In this document: piece by piece, positions 42,611 to 48,840 of the stretch
Layout of the letters: each line of letters starts with the position of its first letter
Numbering within the stretch: position 1 is the stretch's first letter
Assembly: GCF_000292245.2 (NCBI RefSeq)
Contig: NZ_ALPT02000033.1
Location: forward strand, 1-48,840
Direction: 5' to 3'
Source of the DNA: Alkalihalobacillus alcalophilus ATCC 27647 = CGMCC 1.3604
GTDB taxonomy: Bacteria; Bacillota; Bacilli; Bacillales; Bacillaceae_D
DNA: 48,840 bases
Notes under the pieces: model-generated
Told to the model about the DNA's origin: nothing
Databases searched by the model: none
The model's input: the letters and a program-made list of their open reading frames with translations, nothing else
Translations under genes and position numbers: made by a program

Positions 42611-42914
42611 CACCATCTCTCCTCAGACAAGATTTGCTCTTATTATAAAGAAGCTTGTATAAAATTACTGTCTGAAGCTGGAGAAGAAAATCACTATTTT
42701 TGTCGAAAAAGATCAAATGCCTTTATTTATCTTACATCTCCATACGAATCTCATATTATAAGAAAGGTTGCGCTCCAAAAGGGGTCTTAAAAATAGCTCC
42801 TTTAATGTTCAACTCCTTTTTCTATCTAATGAAGAAAGAGAAATCCTGGATTTCATTCGCTCCCTTTCCGTTGCACTCAGACTTATCTCCCCTCGCTCGA
42901 AAACAAATTTATAG
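42602..42914 (+). pseudogene. small gene with frameshift, divergent from sirA
   Basis: From ATG 42602 the frame gives MSHHHLSSDKICSYYKEACI and runs to a stop at 42790 after VALQKGS. One base later the next frame continues as LKNSSFNVQLLFLSNEEREI with LDFIRSLSVALRLISPRSK to a stop at 42914. Removing one G from the run at 42781-42784 joins them into about 103 residues. The joined product looks like a folded protein, but there is no ribosome site and the start overlaps sirA, so the true start or gene status is open. Family not recognised. Confidence 0.4.
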
Positions 42915-42928
42915 TTAGATTCACCTAA

Positions 42929-42965
42929 AAAAGATTCGAGAAGCTAAAACTTCTCGAATCTTTTT
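42929..42965. terminator. bidirectional terminator beside tkt
   Basis: AAGATTCGAGAAG / CTTCTCGAATCTT perfect stem with A6 on the left and T5 on the right; 34 bases after the tkt stop. Confidence 0.9.
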
Positions 42966-42998
42966 CACTTTAAGGGCTTTTGAAACAACCTCATTCAT

Positions 42999-44993
42999 TT
43001 ATTGAATCAATGCTTTTGCTTTTGCGACAACATTGTCTGTCGTAAAGCCATACTCAGCTAAAATTTTGTCAGCAGGTGCAGAGGCACCAAATGTATCGAT
43101 AGCAAGGACATCTCCTTTAAAGCCAACATATTTACCCCAACCTAATGATGAGCCCATCTCAATTCCTAGACGAGCTGTAACGTCTGGTGGTAATACTTCA
43201 TCTTTGTAGCTTTGAGGCTGCTTTTCAAAACGATCCCAACTTGGCATACTAATAACATTTGCATAAATGCCTTCTTTTTCAAGTGCTTTTTGAGCTTCAA
43301 CAGCTAATGGCACTTCTGAACCAGAAGCAAGGAGTAATACATTAGCTTCTCCACTTGCTTTTGAAACAACATAAGCACCTTTTTTAACCCCTTCATAGGC
43401 CAATTCTGCTGTGTTTTCAAGCGTCGTTAAGTTTTGACGAGTTAAGACAAGAGCTGTCGGAGTATCTTCGCTTTCTAAAGCAAGTTTCCAAGCAGCAACC
43501 GTTTCATTACTATCTCCTGGGCGAATAACAGAAAGCCCTGGCATTGCTCTTAAGGCAGCTAATTGCTCAACCGGTTCATGGGTTGGGCCGTCCTCCCCTA
43601 CTGCAATACTGTCATGTGTAAAGACATAAATGACAGGTAACTTCATTAAAGCTGCTAAACGAATAGCTGGACGTAAATAGTCAGAAAAAACAAAGAAAGT
43701 AGCTCCAAACACTTTAAGACCGCCATGTAAGGCCATTCCATTTATAGCTGCTCCCATCGCAAATTCACGAACACCAAACCAAATGTTTTGTCCTTCGTAA
43801 TGATCACGAGAAAAATCACCTAGATCTTTCATGTATGTTTTATTTGAGCCAGCTAAGTCAGCTGAACCACCAAAGATTTGTGGAATTGTTTTTGCAAATA
43901 CATTTAATGTTTCACCTGAAGATGAACGTGTAGCAATGCTAGAACCAGCTTCATAAACCGGAGCTTCTGCATCCCACCCCTGCGGTAACTCACCTTTTAC
44001 AGCTCGTTCATATTGAGCCGCTAATTCAGGATAAGCCTCTTTATAAGAAGCAAATAATTCATTCCATTCTTGCTCTTTTTTCTTTCCTAATTCTTTATTC
44101 TCAGCAAAAAATTGAGCGACTTCTTCTGGGACATGAAACTCTTCTTCATGCACCCATTGGTAAGATTCTTTCGTTAATTTGATTTCATCCGGCCCAAGTG
44201 GAGCACCATGAGATGCTGATTTACCTGATTTATTAGGTGAACCAAACCCAATCACTGTCTTTACTTCGATTAAAGTTGGACGGTCATCTGCCTGAGCAGC
44301 TTGAATAGCTTGTCCAATTTCATCTAAGTCTGTTCCATCTTCCACACGGATAACTTGCCAGCCATATGCTTTATAACGATCCTCTACACTTTCAGAAAAT
44401 GAAATATGAAGATCGCCATCTAATGAAATATCATTTGAATCATATAAGACGATTAAACGCCCTAATTTCAAGTGACCTGCTAATGAAGCTGCTTCAGCCG
44501 AAACGCCTTCCATTAAGTCCCCATCACCACAAATACTATATGTATAATGATCGACTATCGCATAGTCTTCTTTATTATAAGTCGCAGCTAAATGTCTTTC
44601 CGCCATCGCCATTCCAACTGCCATCGCAACCCCTTGCCCTAAAGGCCCTGTTGTTGCCTCAACCCCCGGTGTATGACCGAACTCAGGATGCCCTGGTGTT
44701 TTACTTCCCCATTGTCTAAATTCCTTTAAATCATCCAATGAAAGATCATAGCCTGTTAAATGTAATAAACTATATAAGAGCATTGAACCATGACCAGCTG
44801 ATAATACAAAGCGATCACGATTTTGCCAATTAGGATTTTCAGGATTATGGTTCATAAACTTTGTCCATAAACTAAACGCCATTGGCGCTGCCCCCATTGG
44901 CATACCCGGATGACCAGAATTAGCTTTTTCAACTGAGTCAATAGAAAGCGTTCGAATCGTATTGATTGCAACTTGTTCGATATTAGTTGTCAT
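42999..44993 (-). CDS. tkt: transketolase
   Basis: 664 residues, standard for bacterial Tkt. It moves two-carbon units between sugar phosphates in the pentose phosphate pathway using thiamine diphosphate. GHPGMPMGAAPMAF, the TPP-binding GDGDLMEGVSAEAASLAGHL, the metal and substrate blocks ATTGPLGQGVAMAVGMA and THDSIAVGEDGPTHEPVEQL, and a C-terminal transketolase domain are all present. Sits between sirA and the ynzC-lexA block, as in B. subtilis. No gene lies in the 206 bases between its start and the insertion element. Confidence 0.97.
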   Translation of the reverse strand: MTTNIEQVAINTIRTLSIDSVEKANSGHPGMPMGAAPMAFSLWTKFMNHNPENPNWQNRDRFVLSAGHGSMLLYSLLHLTGYDLSLDDLKEFRQWGSKTPGHPEFGHTPGVEATTGPLGQGVAMAVGMAMAERHLAATYNKEDYAIVDHYTYSICGDGDLMEGVSAEAASLAGHLKLGRLIVLYDSNDISLDGDLHISFSESVEDRYKAYGWQVIRVEDGTDLDEIGQAIQAAQADDRPTLIEVKTVIGFGSPNKSGKSASHGAPLGPDEIKLTKESYQWVHEEEFHVPEEVAQFFAENKELGKKKEQEWNELFASYKEAYPELAAQYERAVKGELPQGWDAEAPVYEAGSSIATRSSSGETLNVFAKTIPQIFGGSADLAGSNKTYMKDLGDFSRDHYEGQNIWFGVREFAMGAAINGMALHGGLKVFGATFFVFSDYLRPAIRLAALMKLPVIYVFTHDSIAVGEDGPTHEPVEQLAALRAMPGLSVIRPGDSNETVAAWKLALESEDTPTALVLTRQNLTTLENTAELAYEGVKKGAYVVSKASGEANVLLLASGSEVPLAVEAQKALEKEGIYANVISMPSWDRFEKQPQSYKDEVLPPDVTARLGIEMGSSLGWGKYVGFKGDVLAIDTFGASAPADKILAEYGFTTDNVVAKAKALIQ

Positions 44994-45199
44994 AAATCAT
45001 TTTCATCCTTTCCTCAAAGTGCATTTTTACGTTTTAATCATATCCTTTATTGCTCTAAATCACAAGCATAAGAGCACGAAACTTTTATAAGAATATTCTT
45101 TCAATTATTAGCGTCCCTATGGTTATTTAGGTTTCCTGGCTTTTAAAACCACCTCCATAACCTGAATTTTCAAACAATATATGTCGATAATTTTTATAA

Positions 45200-45385
45200 T
45201 TTGAACTACTCGCCACTTAGCTAACGCTTGAAGTGGGAGATTCTTGGGAACAGAGCGTACTTGCCAGTGCATTTCTTTGCCGACAGAGGTTTCTCTTATG
45301 GACCAAGCTATCCCCGTCGATTCCTACGGTTCTGGATGTTGTTTTAAGCCGTGTGGAAGGTTCTTAACCCTTCAGCTAGAATATT
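45200..45385 (-). ncRNA. candidate omega/reRNA of copy B
   Basis: By family logic the guide RNA scaffold spans the tnpB 3' end and right end; the guide would begin TTATAAAAATTATCGAC in the tkt upstream gap. Sequence closely matches copy A in the scaffold and differs in the guide. No transcript evidence. Confidence 0.4.
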
Positions 45386-46486
45386 TTGGCTGGCATTGAT
45401 ATCTCGATCGTGATGTTTATCGAAAATAGGACACGTCCAATCCCTTATTTCAAGAGATTTCTTGCCGTCTTGATGTCCACATTCGGAACAGATTTGACTA
45501 GATGGATACCACCTGCTTATTTTCACGATGGTTTTCCCGTACCATTTTGCTTTGTATTCTAATTTCGATACAAAGGCAGACCAGGATACATCCGAGATCG
45601 ATTTGGCTAACTTATGATTACGCAACATTCCTTTGGTGTTCAAATCTTCGATACAGATCACATCGTGGTTTTTGATGATGTCTGTACTTAACTTGTGAAG
45701 GAAATCGTCACGTTGGTTCATTACTCTTTCGTGTAATCTAGCAACTCTACGTTTTTGTTTCTGATAGTTTTTGGCATCAAATAGATGAATACCCTTATTT
45801 TTAGCATGTAACGCACGTCTTGAAAGTTTTCGCTGTTCACGTTTTAGTTTCTTTTCCATTTTTGATGTGAATTTATTATTGTCAATCTTGCGACCATCAG
45901 AAAGAACTGCAAAGTCCGTGATGCCTAAATCTATACCGATAGATGATTCCGTTTTCTTCAAGGGCTGTACGTCTGTTTCGACTACAATGGATACAAAGAA
46001 CTTTCCGCTTGGATTTCGTCTGACTGTAGCGCTCAGAATACGTCCTTCAACCTCACGACTTTTGGCCAAGCGAACATACCCTAGTTTCGGCAATTTGATT
46101 TTGTTGTCTACTATGGCCATGTTGCTATTGGTTTCTTTCGTGGTGTAGGATTGTACCTGATTTTTTTTTGATTTGAAGCGTGGCGCTTTATTTTGTTTCT
46201 TGAAGAATCGAGTAAAGGAATCAGCAAGGTTTTTCAGGGAGGATTGAAGGGCAATGCTGTCCACTTCTTTTAGCCATACGAATTCCTTTTTTAGTTGGGT
46301 TAATTCAGCCGAACAAGCATTGTAAGTTAATCCTTTGCCTGTTTCTTGGTAGGTATCGTTCCATTGCCCTAAAAAGCGATTAAAGACAAAACGAGAACAG
46401 CCGATGGTTTTAGCAATGAAGATTTCCTGTTCTTTGCTTGGATAGAGACGAAATTTGTACGCTTTGTTGATGAGCAGTGTTTTCAC
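45344..46486 (-). CDS. tnpB: TnpB RNA-guided nuclease, copy B with altered zinc finger
   Basis: 380 residues; start GTG 46486 with a weak GGGGG site. RuvC residues are kept (GIDLGITDFAV, CIEDLNTKGM, HHDRDINAS). The second zinc knuckle reads CPIF where copy A has CPIC, so the fourth cysteine (residue 355) is Phe. That should weaken zinc binding and possibly RNA or DNA handling. Other differences from copy A are scattered and mostly mild (for example R/M in HERVRNQ, C-terminal LRTFHTA). Confidence 0.9.
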   Translation of the reverse strand: MKTLLINKAYKFRLYPSKEQEIFIAKTIGCSRFVFNRFLGQWNDTYQETGKGLTYNACSAELTQLKKEFVWLKEVDSIALQSSLKNLADSFTRFFKKQNKAPRFKSKKNQVQSYTTKETNSNMAIVDNKIKLPKLGYVRLAKSREVEGRILSATVRRNPSGKFFVSIVVETDVQPLKKTESSIGIDLGITDFAVLSDGRKIDNNKFTSKMEKKLKREQRKLSRRALHAKNKGIHLFDAKNYQKQKRRVARLHERVMNQRDDFLHKLSTDIIKNHDVICIEDLNTKGMLRNHKLAKSISDVSWSAFVSKLEYKAKWYGKTIVKISRWYPSSQICSECGHQDGKKSLEIRDWTCPIFDKHHDRDINASQNILAEGLRTFHTA

Positions 46487-46628
46487 CCCCCCAATAGGAA
46501 TGTATGTTCTTATTATACCCTAACAAGAATCTCTTTGGCTACCGCCAACCGCCATTCATCTCCCCCATATCGTTGGGCTTCTCCCTTCACACGATTGTAG
46601 AGGGAGTCTTCTGTCGGGAAATGATAAA

Positions 46629-46670
46629 AAAACTACTATCAATTATTCGTCTGTTCAAATGATAGTAGTT
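46629..46670 (-). terminator. terminator of ynzC
   Basis: AAACTACTATCA / TGATAGTAGTTT stem, with the T run at its minus-strand end merging into the left end of copy B. It lies eight bases after the ynzC stop. Confidence 0.85.
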
Positions 46671-46677
46671 TTAGATT

Positions 46678-46917
46678 TTAATGTGAAAAGCCTTTGTAAT
46701 TTTTTTTACTTTCCTTTAAAGCTGTTGGTGTAACGTCATCGCCTTTTTCATCAACCACTTTGACGCTGTGTAATTGGTTCTTAAAAGCACCTCGAAATGT
46801 TTGTAAATACTCTTTACGAAGCTTTTGTTGTTCTTTTTCTTCTTCCTTCGTTAATCCAACCGTTTTCGCACGCTTTGACAGTTCATTTATGCGTTCAATT
46901 TTATCCTTCGATAACAT
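46678..46917 (-). CDS. ynzC: YnzC (DUF896) protein
   Basis: 79 residues: MLSKDKIERINELSKRAKTV, then LTKEEEKEQQKLRKEYLQTFRGAFKNQLHSVKVVD. The two-helix N-terminus and the EQQKLRxEYLxxFR motif define DUF896; the structure of YnzC is a helical hairpin. Function unknown; it follows yneB in the SOS block in B. subtilis and here. ATG 46917 is preferred to a GTG three codons upstream. Confidence 0.93.
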   Translation of the reverse strand: MLSKDKIERINELSKRAKTVGLTKEEEKEQQKLRKEYLQTFRGAFKNQLHSVKVVDEKGDDVTPTALKESKKNYKGFSH

Positions 46918-47049
46918 ATTATCCACTCACTTTCTCAAAAGCAAAGATGATTCCATTTTACTTTTATTTCTATAAGAGTGTAGCATGCTTATTTTTCTAG
47001 ATGCAAGCTTTTGGCTTGATTCATAATAGGTTATCAAAAAAGAAAACGG

Positions 47050-47715
47050 TTAACTTTCTTCATTTCCCTCTAATTGAGTGATATATTGTTGATATCTTCT
47101 ATGTACAGTCGCTTTTGAAACATCATAACCAAAACCACGTAACGTTGCCGCAATATCATGAAACGTTAATTTCCGACTTCTTAAACGAACAATTTCTTCA
47201 ATTGGAACATCTAGTTTATTTCGGCCGCCTGCATGATGGTTTGAGAGGTTACGTTCAGGTTGATATCCTTTTTTGACAGCTGATTTCATCCCTCTACTTA
47301 TTTTTAAATTATGAAGTTTCCGTTGATATTCTTCCACAATAGATACGATTTCGAGTACCATACTATCTGCCTCTGAAAGCAGTAACTCCCCTTGTTGCTG
47401 TAATGTGTACACTGCTGTTTGATGTTTCCTTAACTCATGTAAAATCGCCATTTTGGCATGACCCCGACCTAATCTCGTATCATCCTGTACAAGCACTTTG
47501 GTAATCGTTTGACTTTTGCAGTCCTCAAGCATTTGCAAAAGTTCATCACGTTCGATGGAATAACCACTCTCTACTTCCTCATAAATAGCAAAAATAGACC
47601 AATTTTGAGCTTTAGCCATTTCCACTAATTCTCTTTTCTGTCTTTCAAGAGAAGTTTGCTGGGTATCTTTTTTTGTACTAACTCGACAATAAATAATCAC
47701 TTCATCTGTTAACAT
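47050..47715 (-). CDS. yneB: YneB, serine-recombinase-like protein
   Basis: 221 residues of the resolvase/invertase family. N-terminal catalytic domain: VIIYCRVSTKKDTQQTSLERQ with the nucleophile Ser in RVST, DDTRLGRG with catalytic arginines, E-helix region, and a C-terminal helix-turn-helix (LTFHDIAATLRGFGYDVSKATVHRR). YneB is co-transcribed with yneA in the B. subtilis SOS operon; its role is unclear. ATG 47715 lies inside the end of yneA, which it overlaps by 14 bases, so translation is coupled. Confidence 0.92.
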   Translation of the reverse strand: MLTDEVIIYCRVSTKKDTQQTSLERQKRELVEMAKAQNWSIFAIYEEVESGYSIERDELLQMLEDCKSQTITKVLVQDDTRLGRGHAKMAILHELRKHQTAVYTLQQQGELLLSEADSMVLEIVSIVEEYQRKLHNLKISRGMKSAVKKGYQPERNLSNHHAGGRNKLDVPIEEIVRLRSRKLTFHDIAATLRGFGYDVSKATVHRRYQQYITQLEGNEES

Positions 47716-47950
47716 TCTCGCTCGCTTCCACCTTTTCATTATTAAAAGTTAGCTGATTATCTTGATCCATTCTCTCTTCAAATTCTGTCTTTGATATAAC
47801 AAGTTCGATCTCATTAGTATCCTCTTCGTAAACAATTGGATCCAAACTATCTTTATCATTAGGTAATAATAACGTAAATGACATAAATGCAAAAGTTAAA
47901 ACACCACATAAAAGAATAAATTTCTCTTGCCCTGTTAGTTTTTTAATCAT
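47702..47950 (-). CDS. yneA: YneA-like SOS cell-division inhibitor without LysM
   Basis: 82 residues from ATG 47950 behind AGGTGGAG. One membrane helix (LTGQEKFILLCGVLTFAFMSFTLLL, about 10-31) then an acidic outer tail. Position (divergent from lexA, overlapping yneB) and the SOS box in its promoter identify it as YneA/SosA, which blocks division during DNA damage. B. subtilis YneA is about 105 residues with a C-terminal LysM domain; no LysM pattern is visible here, so it is shorter or strongly diverged. Confidence 0.75.
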   Translation of the reverse strand: MIKKLTGQEKFILLCGVLTFAFMSFTLLLPNDKDSLDPIVYEEDTNEIELVISKTEFEERMDQDNQLTFNNEKVEASENVNR

Positions 47951-47973
47951 GTATATCTCCACCTTATCGATAT

Positions 47974-48060
47974 AGAATGTACGTTCCCCTCCACTATAAA
48001 TGAGAACATTCGTTTGTGTCAATAGTTTTTTAGAACTTATGTTTGCATTACATATGTTCG
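47974..48060. promoter_or_regulatory. lexA-yneA divergent control region with SOS boxes
   Basis: Against the Bacillus LexA box CGAACNNNNGTTCG: AGAACATTCGTTTG (48003-48016) and AGAACTTATGTTTG (48032-48045) are good matches; AGAATGTACGTTCC (47974-47987) and ATTACATATGTTCG (48047-48060) are weaker. The first lies in the spacer of the yneA promoter, the last two overlap the lexA promoter. This arrangement gives LexA repression of both genes. Confidence 0.8.
47993..48022 (-). promoter_or_regulatory. yneA-yneB-ynzC promoter
   Basis: TTGACA (48017-48022) and TATAGT (47993-47998) with an 18-base spacer on the minus strand. Confidence 0.65.
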
Positions 48061-48071
48061 CATGGTACAAT
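48043..48071 (+). promoter_or_regulatory. lexA promoter
   Basis: TTGCAT (48043-48048), 17-base spacer, TACAAT (48066-48071); transcript start about 30 bases before the TTG start. Confidence 0.6.
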
Positions 48072-48108
48072 TTAGTCATATAGGAAATATAAAGCGAGGT
48101 GACGAGCG

Positions 48109-48744
48109 TTGACGATTACAAAACTATCAAAAAGACAGCAAGAAATCTTAGATTATATTAAAGTAGAAGTAAGAAAAAAAGGCTATCCACCTTCCGTTAG
48201 AGAAATTGGGGAAGCAGTTGGACTTGCTTCAAGCTCAACCGTCCACGGTCATCTATCAAGGCTGGAGAAAAAGGGCTATATTCGAAGAGATCCAACTAAA
48301 CCAAGAGCGATTGAAATTTTAAATTTAGAGGATAATATGGTTGAAGCCGAACAGTTAGAAAGAAAAGCTAACTACATTCCGATTATCGGGAAAGTAACAG
48401 CCGGCGTTCCTATTACCGCGATTGAAAACGTCGAAGGTTATCTGCCTTTACCTGAACATCTTGCAGCCAATGAACAGACATATGTTCTCGTTATTGAAGG
48501 AGACAGTATGATAGAAGCTGGAATTTTTAACGGTGATATGGTCATTGTTAAACAACAGCAAACAGCTAATAATGGTGATATTATTGTCGCCATGACAGAG
48601 GATGAAGAAGCGACGGTTAAACGTTTCTTTAAAGAAAAGGATTATATTCGTTTACAGCCTGAGAATTCAACAATGGATCCAATTTTGTTAAAAGAAGTGA
48701 CCATTTTAGGGAAAGTAATTGGAGTCTTTCGGACCATCCATTAA
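48109..48744 (+). CDS. lexA: SOS repressor LexA
   Basis: 211 residues starting at TTG 48109 behind GAGGTG. N-terminal winged helix: LSKRQQEILDYIKVEVRKKGYPPSVREIGEAVGLASSSTVHGHLSRLEKKGYI. The self-cleavage site is VTAGVP (Ala-Gly), with the catalytic Ser in IEGDSMIEAG and Lys in ATVKRFF. LexA represses the SOS genes and itself and is cleaved when RecA senses damage. Divergent from yneA-yneB-ynzC with shared SOS boxes. Confidence 0.98.
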   Translation: MTITKLSKRQQEILDYIKVEVRKKGYPPSVREIGEAVGLASSSTVHGHLSRLEKKGYIRRDPTKPRAIEILNLEDNMVEAEQLERKANYIPIIGKVTAGVPITAIENVEGYLPLPEHLAANEQTYVLVIEGDSMIEAGIFNGDMVIVKQQQTANNGDIIVAMTEDEEATVKRFFKEKDYIRLQPENSTMDPILLKEVTILGKVIGVFRTIH

Positions 48745-48753
48745 TTTTTTAGG

Positions 48754-48778
48754 AGCTGCCTATTCGGCGGCTTTTTTT
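48754..48778 (+). terminator. terminator of lexA
   Basis: AGCTGCC / GGCGGCT stem (one G-T pair) then T7, 10 bases after the stop. Confidence 0.9.
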
Positions 48779-48840
48779 ATAATAAAGAAAGTAGTTACTC
48801 ATTTTCCTGTATATTAATGCCTCACTCAATAACGTTCATC

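Larger units (their letters stand above)
45200..46628 (-). mobile_element. tnpB-only IS200/IS605-family element, copy B
   Basis: Same structure as copy A, near-identical over its length including the left-end hairpin and right-end palindrome. The left end meets the T run of the ynzC terminator (TTTTTTTATC). No tnpA. The two copies are in the same orientation 30 kb apart. Confidence 0.85.

Overview
The window is a piece of chromosome from a low-GC, endospore-forming member of the Bacillaceae. It carries three small acid-soluble spore protein genes (sspN, sspO, sspP), the sporulation replication inhibitor sirA, a Bacillus-type lexA/yneA/yneB/ynzC SOS block, cheV, a ykuI homologue and many Bacillus-style genes with strong AAGGAGG ribosome sites and TTG/GTG starts. 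The gene set is that of the B. subtilis yne region (lexA-yneA-yneB-ynzC-tkt-yneE-yneF ... ccdC-yneK ... sspP-sspO-citB ... sspN ... yneP-yneQ-yneR), broken up by insertions. An alkaliphilic relative of Bacillus is plausible but cannot be shown from this sequence.

Layout. 1-0.6 kb: remnant and right end of an IS200/IS605-type tnpB element. 0.9-5.2 kb: zinc-ribbon protein, lipase-like esterase, frameshifted msrA, uvsE, yneR (HesB-like) and two small proteins. 5.3-5.7 kb: a 51-bp tandem repeat array. 5.8-14.3 kb: frameshifted cheV, SurA-N-like lipoprotein, M19 dipeptidase, small heat-shock protein with a YppG-like gene, MFS transporter, ykuI-like degenerate EAL protein, alpha/beta hydrolase and metA. 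14.4-15.8 kb: complete tnpB-only insertion element. 15.9-24.7 kb: RNase H-like gene, PHP phosphoesterase, DUF4352 lipoprotein-like protein, nadE, yneQ, yneP, a double-AAA+ ATPase, VanZ-like protein, sspN, FbpB-like small protein and DUF421 protein. 24.9-28.9 kb: SwrC-like RND exporter with its probable MarR repressor. 28.9-29.6 kb: gene-free region with a MITE-like inverted-repeat element. 29.6-33.6 kb: acnA (aconitase), divergent sspO-sspP, ykhA thioesterase. 33.8-36.5 kb: two small membrane proteins, a second 51-bp repeat array and a DrrAB-type ABC exporter. 36.7-38.0 kb: MetE-like yxjG/yxjH gene behind a SAM-I riboswitch. 38.4-42.9 kb: 3D-domain wall protein, small membrane proteins, yneK, ccdC, yneF, sirA and a broken small gene. 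43-45 kb: transketolase. 45.2-46.6 kb: second copy of the tnpB-only element. 46.7-48.8 kb: ynzC, yneB, yneA and lexA with SOS boxes.

Common themes. Methionine/sulfur metabolism appears twice (metA with acetyl-CoA-type residues; SAM-riboswitch-controlled MetE-like protein), central carbon twice (aconitase, transketolase), and the SOS response as a self-contained divergent block. The oddest aspects are (a) four genes with single-base indels in homopolymer runs (msrA, cheV, sspO and a small gene beside sirA), plus a one-base loss in the tnpB remnant, which may be real decay, slippage or read errors; (b) ~51-bp tandem arrays in separate intergenic regions, two of which share recognisable sequence; (c) a ykuI-like EAL protein in which four metal-binding acids are replaced by their amides; (d) two near-identical tnpB elements in direct orientation about 30 kb apart, one with a mutated zinc-finger cysteine. 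I found no convincing new multi-gene system; the strongest candidates for something undescribed are the repeat family and the small orphan genes.
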